Part shown: in pieces, positions 7,445 through 15,609 of the stretch
Layout of the letters: each line of letters begins with the position of its first letter
How positions within the stretch are numbered: position 1 is the stretch's first letter
From: Thermatribacter velox
GTDB taxonomy: Bacteria > Atribacterota > Atribacteria > Atribacterales > Thermatribacteraceae
Length of the DNA: 64,000 bases
Reading direction: 5' to 3'
NCBI RefSeq assembly: GCF_038396615.1
Contig: NZ_CP121689.1
Span: 694,001 to 758,000 of the forward strand
Made by a program: the position numbers and the translations under genes
Notes under the pieces: model-generated
Databases searched by the model: none
Told to the model about the DNA's origin: nothing
The model's input: the letters and a program-made list of their open reading frames with translations, nothing else

Positions 7445-8929
7445 TTCTTTGGGAAAGTGTTCTTTTAGAGAGTCATAAAGTCTTTTGAATTTTTCAAAAA
7501 GCAAGCCGTATTTTTCCGACCATTCTGGTTCTGGAAGGGTCGGAGTGTGATATGTAATCATTGCATTGACTGCTTCTTCAAAGTTTGAAAAGCAACCGGT
7601 GCCCACCATTGCCAGTATGCAGGCACCGGTTGCTGCTTCTTCACGGGTAGTGGTTGTGAATAAGGGTTCTCGGAATACCGAAGCAAGTATTTTTCTCCAT
7701 AGAGAGCTTTTCGAACCGCCGCCCGAAAATACAAAACGCTCGCTTTCTACCCCCAGTTCTTCAAAAACTTCCCAGGCATTTTTGAGGCTTAGCGCTACTC
7801 CCTCCATAATGGCCCTTGTGAAGTGAGCTCTCTGGTGAGTGAGGTGGAGATTAACAAATGCTCCTCGAGCAGAGGGGTCCATGTAGGGTGTTCTTTCTCC
7901 TAATAAATAAGGTAGGAAGAGCAGTTCATTGCATCCTGGTGGAATTTTTCTTGCTTCTTCATCCATTTCTTTAAAGTCAAAGGAAAAAGAAGGAGAATCA
8001 AGCAGAGATTTTTTAAACCAGCTTAAAGAGAGGCCAGCACAAAGGGTGGCTCCTAAAAGATGCCAGTATCCTGGTACAGCATGGCAAAAAGTATGGATTC
8101 GCAGTTTTGGGTCGATACGAGGGCGTGTAAGGGGAGTAAAAATCTGCCCACCAGTTCCAATGGTAAGCAATGTTTCCCTTTCATGGATTATGCCGTTTCC
8201 CAGTGCTGCACAGTGTTGATCTCCTGCACCTGCAACCAGAATGCCTTCTCCTTTGAGCCCCAGGTTTTCTTTAACAGTGTGGGCCATTTCTCCAATAACT
8301 TCTGAAGAATTGTATACGGGAGGAAGCAGGTCGGGATTGATATCCAGGACATCGAGTATTTTTTCTGACCATTTTCTCCTTTTTATGTTGAAAAGGAGAG
8401 TAGCCGAAGCATCAGCTACATCAGTGGAAGGGGGCAGTCCCATTTTGACTTTCAAGTAGTCTTTGGGCAGAATGATCCATCGTATTTTATCGTAAATTTG
8501 AGGCAGGTTTTCTTTAAGCCAGAGTACCGATGCAGCCATAAATCCAGTTGCTATCGTGCTTCCAGAGATTTCAGCTAAATCCTTTTTCAGAGTTTCACGG
8601 ATAAGAGCGACTTGTTTTTTACTCCTTTGGTCTGCCCAGATTATTGCTGGATAAATCGGTTTGAGGTTTTCGTCCAGAAAAACAGCTCCATGCATTTGCC
8701 CTGAAAACCCAATACCCTTTATTTCCCGGGAGGGCAAATGCAGCAGAACTTCTCTGATTGCCTCAGTTGTTTTTTCCCACCAGGTTTCTGGTTCCTGTTC
8801 TGCAAAACCAGGTTGTTTACTGATAATGGGGTACTCACGTGTACTCAGAGCCTTGAGTTCACCCTTTTCGTTGTAAGCGATAACTTTTACGCTTTGGGTG
8901 CCTAAATCGATTCCTAAAAAATGGCTCAC
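7436..8929 (-). CDS. xylB: Xylulokinase
   Basis: 497-residue FGGY kinase that phosphorylates D-xylulose to xylulose 5-phosphate. The N-terminal motif GIDLGTQSVK, SGQMHG at residues 76-81 and WADQR at 98-102 are the combination typical of xylulokinases. GAGDQHCAALGNG with the catalytic Asp and the C-terminal FSGGGSKS adenosine-binding motif are also present. A GTG start is preceded by AAGGAGG. It lies 134 bp downstream of a ribose/xylose-type ABC transporter read in the same direction, so import plus phosphorylation of xylose or xylulose is the likely unit. No xylose isomerase is encoded in the window. The 3' end overlaps the convergent aldolase gene by 9 bp. Confidence 0.9.
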   Translation of the reverse strand: MSHFLGIDLGTQSVKVIAYNEKGELKALSTREYPIISKQPGFAEQEPETWWEKTTEAIREVLLHLPSREIKGIGFSGQMHGAVFLDENLKPIYPAIIWADQRSKKQVALIRETLKKDLAEISGSTIATGFMAASVLWLKENLPQIYDKIRWIILPKDYLKVKMGLPPSTDVADASATLLFNIKRRKWSEKILDVLDINPDLLPPVYNSSEVIGEMAHTVKENLGLKGEGILVAGAGDQHCAALGNGIIHERETLLTIGTGGQIFTPLTRPRIDPKLRIHTFCHAVPGYWHLLGATLCAGLSLSWFKKSLLDSPSFSFDFKEMDEEARKIPPGCNELLFLPYLLGERTPYMDPSARGAFVNLHLTHQRAHFTRAIMEGVALSLKNAWEVFEELGVESERFVFSGGGSKSSLWRKILASVFREPLFTTTTREEAATGACILAMVGTGCFSNFEEAVNAMITYHTPTLPEPEWSEKYGLLFEKFKRLYDSLKEHFPKESG

Positions 8930-9063
8930 TGTGTTATTGCCTCCTTGAATATTTTAGATTTCTGACCGGGTTTTAACTGATTAACCTTTGTTCAGACAAA
9001 CGTAGGCGGGAAACCGGTGGTGGAGAACCGGCGTAAGCAGCGTAATTTTTACAATCACTCCTT

Positions 9064-10071
9064 TTATTGATGGATTTCCATGAGTTTTTTTTCGATGTAC
9101 ATACTGGATAGAACTGAGAACAGGATTACCAGTCCAAAAACCACGTAAGTCCAGAAATAAGGAATTCGCAGGACTACCAGACCGTTTTCGATTACCGAGA
9201 TTATCACTGCACCCAGAAAGATGCCAGTCATACTCCCTATGCCGCCTCGCAGAGAAGTGCCGCCTATCACACAGGCTGCCACTGCTTTTAGTTCCCAGCC
9301 ATCCCCGGTTCGGGAAGTAAAACAGGCCAGGCGACCTATCTGGGCACAGGCAACAAATCCGCATAAAATCCCCACAATGATAAAACAAATTACTTTAACC
9401 ATGTCGGTGTTAATACCCATAGCTCTTGCTGCATCTTTGTTGTCACCAGTGGCATAGACCCAGTTGCCAAAGCGATGGTAATGGAGAATAATACCCAGAA
9501 CAACGGCAAAGAGAGAAAACCACAGGAACTGAGCTGGCATAAAGTTGTTTATCTTCCCCGTAAAGACGGATAGAAAGTAGTTTGCTGCAGGCGTTTCCAT
9601 GGTGGACACATCACAGGCTACCTGTTCGCCTCCCGAAAGGAGGATGGTCAAGCCTCTCCAAAACATCATGGTTCCCAGGGTGGTGACAAAAGAGGGAATT
9701 TGACCACGAACAGTTATTAGGCCATTTATAAGGCCCAGAAGTCCTCCTACTGCGATGGTTACTGCTGTTATAGCGAAAGGATTCCATTGTAATTCGAAAA
9801 GCTTCAAAAATATGAAGGAGCAAAAAACCAACACCGACCCTATGGAGAGGTCAAACTCTCCACAAACCATTAACATTCCCACGCCCAGCGCAATAATGCT
9901 GAATTCAGCTCCCAGGGAGAGTAAAACTTTCAAATTATCAGGGTCTACGAAGCGGTGTTCTGGGGAGAAAAAAGAAAAAATAATAAGCACCAGGATTAAA
10001 GCACTCAACACTCCGCTGGAGCGAGATAAGAGAAGTCTCTGCCATGTTCTGGTCTGACTCTCTCTGCTCAT
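9064..10071 (-). CDS. Sugar ABC transporter permease B, RbsC/XylH type
   Basis: 335-residue inner-membrane permease of the ribose/xylose importer family, with about ten hydrophobic segments, a GEFDLSIGS motif and the ATPase-contact motif VIGGTSLRGGIGS. It is the last transporter gene of the operon, after the ATPase. A 57-residue stretch (LWFSLFAVVLG through VGILCGF) is identical to the other permease of this operon, while the flanks differ, as expected after local gene conversion. The two permeases probably form a heterodimer or alternate partners for one ATPase. The ATG start has AAAGGAG upstream. Confidence 0.9.
   Translation of the reverse strand: MSRESQTRTWQRLLLSRSSGVLSALILVLIIFSFFSPEHRFVDPDNLKVLLSLGAEFSIIALGVGMLMVCGEFDLSIGSVLVFCSFIFLKLFELQWNPFAITAVTIAVGGLLGLINGLITVRGQIPSFVTTLGTMMFWRGLTILLSGGEQVACDVSTMETPAANYFLSVFTGKINNFMPAQFLWFSLFAVVLGIILHYHRFGNWVYATGDNKDAARAMGINTDMVKVICFIIVGILCGFVACAQIGRLACFTSRTGDGWELKAVAACVIGGTSLRGGIGSMTGIFLGAVIISVIENGLVVLRIPYFWTYVVFGLVILFSVLSSMYIEKKLMEIHQ
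9361..9525. repeat. 165-bp tract shared with the paralogous permease (copy 1)
   Basis: Aligns without gaps to 11151-11315. I count 10 mismatches in 165 bp (about 94% identity). All mismatches are silent, because the encoded peptides are identical. Flanking sequence of the two permease genes is much more divergent. Confidence 0.9.
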
Positions 10072-10089
10072 TTTAGGTGATACTCCTTT

Positions 10090-10842
10090 CTAATCCGTCA
10101 CAAACGCGCTCTTTAGAACCAGGTCAGAAAGATCCTGTATTGAGGTTTCTTCTTTTCTTACATCGGCCATTTTTCTGCCTCTCGCCATTACTACGAAACG
10201 TTCAGCAATATCGAAGGCGTGGTAAATATTATGGGTTATGAAAATTACCGAGACCTTTTCTTTTTGAAGGCGACGTATAAATTCGAGCACCTCTCCCACT
10301 TCTTTAACCGATAGCGCTACGGTGGGTTCGTCAAGAATTACAAGTTTGGCCTTAAAATGTAGTGCTCTGGCAATGGCCACTCCCTGACGTTCACCACCTG
10401 AGAGGGTTATAACGGGTAAGTCGGGAGAACGAAGTTTTAAGCCCAGATTAGCCAGAGCTTGCATACTTTCTTTGTCCATAACTTTTTTGTCGATGATTCC
10501 AAGCTTTCTAACCGGTTCTCTACCCATGAATATGTTTCGGGAGATGCTCAGGTTGGGAGCCAGAGCCTGTTCCTGGTAGACAGTTTCGATACCCAGAATT
10601 CGAGCATCTTTAGGAGAGCGAATGCGGACTTTTTGACCCTCGAAATAGATTTCCCCCTGATCGGCCTGATGATATCCAGAGAGGATTTTAATAAGTGTTG
10701 ACTTTCCTGCTCCATTATCGCCAATCAAGCCCACGGTTTCTCCTCTGCGTACTTCAAAGTCGACTCCACGCAATGCGTAAACTCTTCCAAACCACTTATG
10801 GATGTTGACCATTCTGACCAGAATATCATCGCGTTTTTCCAT
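10090..10842 (-). CDS. Sugar ABC transporter ATPase, single-domain
   Basis: 250-residue ATP-binding subunit for ribose/xylose-type sugar import. Walker A GDNGAGKST is at residues 41-49, the signature LSGGERQG near 145 and Walker B LVILDEPT near 168, followed by the switch His (ITHN). Most ribose-type systems use a tandem ATPase of about 500 residues. This protein has one domain only, so it must act as a homodimer, as in FrcA-type systems. It lies between two permease genes and after a binding protein, all in one direction. ATG start with an AGAGG ribosome binding site. Confidence 0.93.
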   Translation of the reverse strand: MEKRDDILVRMVNIHKWFGRVYALRGVDFEVRRGETVGLIGDNGAGKSTLIKILSGYHQADQGEIYFEGQKVRIRSPKDARILGIETVYQEQALAPNLSISRNIFMGREPVRKLGIIDKKVMDKESMQALANLGLKLRSPDLPVITLSGGERQGVAIARALHFKAKLVILDEPTVALSVKEVGEVLEFIRRLQKEKVSVIFITHNIYHAFDIAERFVVMARGRKMADVRKEETSIQDLSDLVLKSAFVTD

Positions 10843-10865
10843 CTTTGAGGACCTCTTTCCATAAA

Positions 10866-11834
10866 TTAACGCATTTTTCTCTCTATGTAAGAGTTGAGTA
10901 ACACAAAAAGGATAGTCGCCATTCCAATGAAGGCGGTGATACCAAATACCGGGACGCGAAGCAAGACCAGTCCGTTGTCAATTATCGGTATGGCCAGCGA
11001 GCCAAGAATAATTCCAGGCATGCTCCCTATGCCGCCTCGCAATGAGGTACCACCTACCACACAGGCAGTGATGGCACGCAGTTCAAAACCAATGCCCTGG
11101 GTGGCTGCAAATGAACCGATGCGCACTGATTGCATACAAGCGGAAAATCCGCACAAAATCCCCACAATGATAAAACAAATTACTTTAACCATGTCTGTGT
11201 TAATACCCATAGCTCTTGCTGCATCCTTGTTGTCGCCAGTAGCATAGACCCAGTTGCCAAAGCGATGATAGTGGAGAATGATGCCCAGAACAACGGCAAA
11301 AAGAGAAAACCACAGTGACTGTACTGGCAAGCGTCCGGGAAGACTTGCTGTGAGTATTTTCCCAAATGATGATTCTGGCGGTACGTATTGGCGGATTCCC
11401 AGAGGCATCATTTTTGACCATACATAAAGTACCCCTCGCCAGAACATCAGGGTTCCCAGAGTAGTTATGAAAGAGGGCATGCGGGTTTTAACCGTAATGA
11501 AACCATTGAGCCATCCCATGGCAGCACCAGTGAGTACGGCAAAAACAAAACCTACAAACGGAGTGAAACCTGCGTATAGAGACCTGGCAAAAATGTAAGC
11601 GCAAAAGGGGAGTACCGATCCTATGGAGAGGTCAAACTCTCCGCAAATCATCAACATGCCTACACCCAGAGCCACAATTCCTAAATCAGGAAAAAGCTTT
11701 CCTAAAGCAGCGATGTTCCGTGGGTGAAGGAAGACGTGCCTTGGACTGAAGAGGGCAAAAATAATAATTAATCCTGCGAGAACCAAAAAGGTATTTAACG
11801 CTTTCTGTCTGAATAAGTTAGCTGTCATTTTCAT
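10866..11834 (-). CDS. Sugar ABC transporter permease A, RbsC/XylH type
   Basis: 322-residue membrane permease, paralogous to the gene at 9064-10071. It shows hydrophobic spans, GEFDLSIGS, and VVGGTSLRGGIGS near the C-terminus. It contains the same 57-residue stretch as its paralogue, at about residues 173-229. It is the second gene of the operon, separated from the binding-protein gene by a strong hairpin at 11851-11876. The start is an ATG with GAGG 8 bp upstream. Two different permeases serving one single-domain ATPase implies an asymmetric transporter, which is inference. Confidence 0.9.
   Translation of the reverse strand: MKMTANLFRQKALNTFLVLAGLIIIFALFSPRHVFLHPRNIAALGKLFPDLGIVALGVGMLMICGEFDLSIGSVLPFCAYIFARSLYAGFTPFVGFVFAVLTGAAMGWLNGFITVKTRMPSFITTLGTLMFWRGVLYVWSKMMPLGIRQYVPPESSFGKILTASLPGRLPVQSLWFSLFAVVLGIILHYHRFGNWVYATGDNKDAARAMGINTDMVKVICFIIVGILCGFSACMQSVRIGSFAATQGIGFELRAITACVVGGTSLRGGIGSMPGIILGSLAIPIIDNGLVLLRVPVFGITAFIGMATILFVLLNSYIERKMR
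11151..11315. repeat. 165-bp tract shared with the paralogous permease (copy 2)
   Basis: Partner of 9361-9525. Ungapped, with ten silent differences. See the gene-conversion finding. Confidence 0.9.
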
Positions 11835-11850
11835 GTCCTGTGCCTCTTTT

Positions 11851-11876
11851 GGGGGGTGGTTCCCAAACCACCCCCC
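11851..11876 (-). promoter_or_regulatory. GC-rich hairpin between binding-protein and permease genes
   Basis: A perfect 11-bp stem (GGGGGGTGGTT with AACCACCCCCC) with a 4-base loop, 9 bp after the binding-protein stop codon. On the coding strand no T-run follows, so it is more likely a transcript-stabilising or partial-attenuation element than a full terminator. Such hairpins commonly keep binding-protein mRNA in excess over permease mRNA. Confidence 0.7.
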
Positions 11877-11885
11877 TGTGTTTTT

Positions 11886-12881
11886 TTACCGAATATGAAG
11901 TGGCGAAAGTTTTTCAATCAAGGATATTTTTTCGGGAGAATCTACCAGATAACCTCCGGTATCGATGTTGGGAGTGAAACCGTATTTGTTGTAGAGGTAC
12001 AGTACATACACTCCAAAATACCCCTGCAGGTACTGCTGCTGGTCTATGGTGGCAGTTATGTAACCTTCACGAATCCCGTTCAGGGTGTCTGGTGTGGTAT
12101 CAAAGCCTCCAGCAATTATCTCGCCAGGTTCAAGGCCCGCTGCTTTTAAGGAGGCAGTTAAGCGGTCTGTACAAATGCCGCCCAATCCAATAAGGAAAGT
12201 GGTTTCAGGGTGTGCCAGGAGGTAGGATGTTTCTCTTGATTCTACGGTGGTCATTTCCAATCCCCCAGCATCTATGATTTCGTAAGAGGTGATACCGTAC
12301 TCTTTCATGGCTTCCAGAACTCCGCTTGCGCGGATTTTAGCGTAATTAGCTCCCGGCACTTCGGCTGCCATTGCCACGTGCGCTTTGGAAAGGTCTATAC
12401 CTTTTGCCTTTGCTTCTTCAAAGAGCTTTACTGCCAAGCGGTAAGCAGCCGCCTTTTCGCTTTGTCCTATATAACAGAGCCTTTTGTTCCCTCTGGCTCC
12501 TTCAGAGTCATCATTGTTGATGCCAATTACAGGGATGCCCTGGGCCAGTGCTTCTTCTACAGGTTTATCCCAGGCAGTATCGTCGTTGATAACCAGGGCG
12601 ATACCGTCTGGTTTCAGGGCAACTGCTTCCTGAAATCTTTTTTGCTGTAAGGCCAAATCTCCGCCACAGAGGTCAAAATCAACTTTACAACCCAACTCTT
12701 TTGCTGCGTCAGCAGCTCCTTTCTGCACTACTGCCCAGAATGGGTCATCCCCACCATGGGTGACAAACCTGAAGTACATACCTTCTGCAGGCTTACCTTC
12801 CTGGGCGAATGCCCAGAAGGTTACAAACAGAAACAACACCACTATAACAACTGGCAATCCGTTTCTCCACACTCGTTTCAC
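11886..12881 (-). CDS. Periplasmic sugar-binding protein of ABC transporter
   Basis: 331-residue substrate-binding protein of the ribose/xylose/galactose group (Peripla_BP_4). An N-terminal signal peptide (Arg/Lys then a hydrophobic run, cleavage likely after FWAFA near residue 26) precedes two Rossmann-like lobes. QEAVALKPDGIALVIND and the late GGFDTTPDTLNGI and DQQQYLQGY segments are family landmarks. It is the first gene of the operon and probably the most abundant product. It is homologous to the protein at 51264-52262. GTG start with AAGGAGGG 9 bp upstream. The ligand is unproven. The xylulokinase in the operon suggests xylose or a related pentose. Confidence 0.92.
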   Translation of the reverse strand: MKRVWRNGLPVVIVVLFLFVTFWAFAQEGKPAEGMYFRFVTHGGDDPFWAVVQKGAADAAKELGCKVDFDLCGGDLALQQKRFQEAVALKPDGIALVINDDTAWDKPVEEALAQGIPVIGINNDDSEGARGNKRLCYIGQSEKAAAYRLAVKLFEEAKAKGIDLSKAHVAMAAEVPGANYAKIRASGVLEAMKEYGITSYEIIDAGGLEMTTVESRETSYLLAHPETTFLIGLGGICTDRLTASLKAAGLEPGEIIAGGFDTTPDTLNGIREGYITATIDQQQYLQGYFGVYVLYLYNKYGFTPNIDTGGYLVDSPEKISLIEKLSPLHIR

Positions 12882-13247
12882 GGTTTAGCTCCCTCCTTTT
12901 TGGTTTTTATGAATACTATTAAACAGAGGATAAAATATTCCCCTTTTTCACCTCCCTTTCTATATTTATGGTTTTGGGGCTACTTGGATAGTTTGGATGA
13001 GAGTGCATTTGGGTTCACCCTTGGGGATTTTGGCGTGAAGCCACCTATTGGTAAAGAACGCAGCGAAAACTTTGGGAAAAGCAAATTCATCAAAACCCTC
13101 CTTAAACTTTGCTCCCTTAAAATAGTATATCAGCAATTTTGTTGCGTCAATAAGTTTGTTGGTGTCTTTCGTTTTTGTTGGCTTGGTTCTGGTAAGGGTT
13201 GCTGTTGCAGCACATTTTCCGGTGAAAATCCACTTTTTGATTTGCCA
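12882..13247. other. Divergent intergenic region, no gene seen
   Basis: Between the sugar-binding protein (-) and the pyrB leader (+). The left part must hold the promoter of the transporter operon; I see no clear -35/-10 pair. A + strand open frame that runs out of the binding-protein gene has no ribosome binding site or recognisable protein and is treated as noise. Confidence 0.6.
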
Positions 13248-13277
13248 TTGACATCCAGAGCTTTTTATGGTTATTTT
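13248..13277 (+). promoter_or_regulatory. Possible pyr operon promoter
   Basis: TTGACA at 13248-13253 and TATTTT at 13272-13277 with an 18-bp spacer. The -35 is perfect and the -10 weak. If this is the promoter, transcription starts near 13284, inside the PyrR-loop-like hairpin, so a more upstream start cannot be excluded. Confidence 0.4.
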
Positions 13278-13293
13278 ACCTGAGGGGTTAAAG
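13274..13293 (+). promoter_or_regulatory. PyrR-binding-loop-like hairpin in pyr leader
   Basis: ACCTGAGGGGTT at 13278-13289 matches 10 of 12 positions of the PyrR loop consensus TCCNGNGAGGYT as I remember it. It can fold as CC/GG around TGAGG, with a lower A/T stem containing one bulged T, as in the Bacillus anti-antiterminators. No pyrR gene is in the window, so the regulator is unknown. Confidence 0.35.
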
Positions 13294-13326
13294 GGTGGTA
13301 GATTTTTTTACATACGGATTTATTCG

Positions 13327-13367
13327 AAAGTCCATTTTCCTGAGGCGAGGGAAAATGGACTTTTTTT
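13327..13367 (+). terminator. Intrinsic terminator in pyrB leader (attenuator)
   Basis: A 14-bp perfect stem (AAAGTCCATTTTCC with GGAAAATGGACTTT), a 9-base loop and a T7 run end about 20 bp before the pyrB start. No + strand gene precedes it for 5.8 kb, so it cannot be the terminator of an upstream operon. It most likely works as an attenuator. GGATTT at 13316-13321 can pair with AAAGTCC at 13327-13333, one bulge, as a short competing structure. Confidence 0.8.
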
Positions 13368-13388
13368 ATAGTTTTGGGGGTGAATGAC

Positions 13389-14309
13389 TTGAAATGGGCC
13401 CACAGACACCTTTTAGGAATTAGTGATCTTTCAAAAGAGGAAATATTTTATCTCCTGGAGAAAGCAAATGATTTCAGAAATTTTTTGGAAAAGTCTCCCA
13501 AGCGTTTGGCCAATCTTAAGGGTTATTTTTTGGTCAATCTTTTTTTCGAGCCGAGCACCAGAACCCGGGTCTCTTTTGAGATAGCTGCAAAACTTTTAGG
13601 AATGGAGGTTATAAATTTTTCCACTTCGCTCAGCAGTGTTCAAAAAGGTGAGAACCTGAGAGACACGGTATTGACGCTTTCTCAGATGAAAGTGGACATT
13701 CTGGTAGTTCGCCATCGGGAAAGTGGTTTACCACTTTATTTTGCCGGTTTTTTACCCTTTCACATTGTAAATGCTGGAGATGGAATTAGAGAACATCCTA
13801 CCCAAGCGCTTCTTGATTTGTTGACCATCAAAAGACAATTTGGAAAAGTTTCTGGCCTCAGAGTAGCTATTGTGGGAGATATAACACATAGCAGGGTTGC
13901 TCGTTCTCTGTGTGTAGGTCTTGTTAAATTGGGCAATTCGGTGGTGGTATCAGGTCCTATTACATTGGTTCCTCGGAGCATTGAAGAAGTGGGAGCCGAA
14001 ATCGTTTTCCCTGTGGAACGAGCAGTTCAAGACGTGGATATTGTATATCTTTTACGCATCCAGCGTGAACGGCAGGAAGCAGGTTATTTCCCAAGTCTCA
14101 AAGAGTATTCGATTTTTTACGGTTTCGATAGCAAAGTCATGCAATTGGTGAGAAAGAGTTTTGTGCTTATGCATCCCGGTCCAGTCAACCGAGGAGTGGA
14201 AATTGCTTCTGAACTTGTTGAAGCACCGTTCTCTCTTATTCAAGAACAGGTTACCTGTGGTCTTGCTGTAAGGATGGCTGTTCTGGATACTTTGATAGGG
14301 AGTGACTGA
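13389..14309 (+). CDS. pyrB: Aspartate carbamoyltransferase catalytic subunit
   Basis: Cytoplasmic enzyme joining carbamoyl phosphate and aspartate, first committed step of UMP synthesis. Visible motifs: the carbamoyl-phosphate loop FEPSTRTRVSFE, HPTQALLDL and the C-terminal HPGPVNRG. About 306 residues, normal for the family. The frame is open from a TTG at 13374, but GGGGGTG at 13376-13382 is the ribosome binding site for the TTG at 13389, so that start is chosen. First gene of an overlapping pyrBCFKDE operon and preceded by a strong leader terminator, so regulation by attenuation is likely. No pyrI regulatory-subunit gene follows. Confidence 0.95.
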   Translation: MKWAHRHLLGISDLSKEEIFYLLEKANDFRNFLEKSPKRLANLKGYFLVNLFFEPSTRTRVSFEIAAKLLGMEVINFSTSLSSVQKGENLRDTVLTLSQMKVDILVVRHRESGLPLYFAGFLPFHIVNAGDGIREHPTQALLDLLTIKRQFGKVSGLRVAIVGDITHSRVARSLCVGLVKLGNSVVVSGPITLVPRSIEEVGAEIVFPVERAVQDVDIVYLLRIQRERQEAGYFPSLKEYSIFYGFDSKVMQLVRKSFVLMHPGPVNRGVEIASELVEAPFSLIQEQVTCGLAVRMAVLDTLIGSD

Positions 14310-14310
14310 G

Positions 14311-15609
14311 ATGAAGCGGATTCTTATTAAAAGAGGAACTCTGGTTCTGGTGGATAAGGGTGTTTTGGCTGACAGAGACCTGTTAATTGAAGGCAACCGC
14401 ATTGTGCGAATAGATCGGGGAATTCAGGATCCACAGGCATACGTTATCGATGCTTCTGGTTTTTTGGTTGGACCGGGATTGGTCAATATGCATGTCCATT
14501 TTCGGGAGCTTGAAAACAGTGCTGGGGGAGATGGTTTACTTGCTGAGATGCGCGCTGCTTTAAAGGGTGGCTTTACAACTATTGTGGTTATGCCTAATAC
14601 CAATCCCCCTCTCGATGAGCCTTTAGTCGTGCGCTATCTTGGTTACCGGTGTCGAGAAATAGGACTCGTAAATGTTTATCCTGCTGGTGCAATAACCAGA
14701 GGGCTTGAGGGACAAAAGATGAGTGAAATAGGGCTTTTGAAGCAAGCAGGTGCTGTTGCGTTCAGCGATGATGGTAAAAGCGTGATGGATTCTCATCTTC
14801 TGTATTTAGCCTTGATGTACGCGAAATATTTTGATGTTCCTTTCATCCTCCACGAGGAAGACATCTCGGTAAGCGGGGAAGGACAAATTCACGAAGGAGC
14901 AGTTGCTTTCCGCAGGGGTTTGAAGGGCATTCCCCGGGTTGCTGAAGATTCTTTGATAGCCAGAGATCTCGTGATTGGCTATTATACTGGGGCCAGAGTC
15001 CACTTCACCCATGTGTCAACTTATTTTGCTGTCGAGTTACTGCGCTGGTTTAGGGATAAAGCATTGATAAGTGCTGATGTGACTCCTCATCATCTCTTGT
15101 TGACTGAAGAAGCTGTGGACCGAGAGGGAGTTTTTGCCAAGGTAAAACCACCTTTGCGTGAAAAGCGTGATGTTGAAGCTCTTAAAGAAGGCATTCGAGA
15201 CGGTGTGATAACGGTTCTTGCTTCTGATCATGCTCCTCATAAAGGGAAAAGTAAAGAGATGGTTTTTTCTGAGGCAGCATTTGGTATTTCAAACCTGGAG
15301 ATAGCCTTTCCGCTTTACGTTAAAGCTCTGGTTGATGAAGGTGTTTTGGATTGGGTTGGTTTGTGGAAAAGGATGAGCTTGAATCCTATGCAAGTTTTGG
15401 GTATGCCGGAAAAAGGTTTTCTTGCTGAAGGAGCCGAAGCCGATGTGACTGTTGTCGATCCGGAAACGGAATGGGAAGTCAATATTGAAAACTTTGAATC
15501 TCAGGGCAGAAATTGTCCTTTTAATGGCTGGTCTCTCCGTGGATGGCCAGTGTACACTATTGTAGGTGGTAAAATTCTTATGAGAGAGAGGAGCATTTTA
15601 GAGCCATGA
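14311..15609 (+). CDS. pyrC: Dihydroorotase
   Basis: Zinc amidohydrolase closing carbamoyl aspartate to dihydroorotate, about 432 residues (class I type). Motifs: the N-terminal metal pair MHVHFRE, the SDDGKSV segment in place of the carboxylated-lysine region of other classes, histidines near HFTHVST, and the late catalytic SDHAPHK. The ATG at 14311 is preferred to the in-frame GTG at 14302 because AGGGAG at 14297-14302 is well spaced for it. It starts 1 bp after the pyrB stop and overlaps pyrF by the ATGA arrangement, so translation is coupled. Confidence 0.95.
   Translation: MKRILIKRGTLVLVDKGVLADRDLLIEGNRIVRIDRGIQDPQAYVIDASGFLVGPGLVNMHVHFRELENSAGGDGLLAEMRAALKGGFTTIVVMPNTNPPLDEPLVVRYLGYRCREIGLVNVYPAGAITRGLEGQKMSEIGLLKQAGAVAFSDDGKSVMDSHLLYLALMYAKYFDVPFILHEEDISVSGEGQIHEGAVAFRRGLKGIPRVAEDSLIARDLVIGYYTGARVHFTHVSTYFAVELLRWFRDKALISADVTPHHLLLTEEAVDREGVFAKVKPPLREKRDVEALKEGIRDGVITVLASDHAPHKGKSKEMVFSEAAFGISNLEIAFPLYVKALVDEGVLDWVGLWKRMSLNPMQVLGMPEKGFLAEGAEADVTVVDPETEWEVNIENFESQGRNCPFNGWSLRGWPVYTIVGGKILMRERSILEP

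Noticed and set aside
8930-9063. Possible regulatory structure (CCGGT-ACCGG) in the gap between xylulokinase and permease
   Set aside because: The stem is only 5 bp and no consensus riboswitch or operator is seen.
12756-13283. 175-codon + strand frame between the transporter and pyr operon
   Set aside because: It begins antisense to the binding protein, has no ribosome binding site or domain, and its last part overlaps the pyr promoter and leader.
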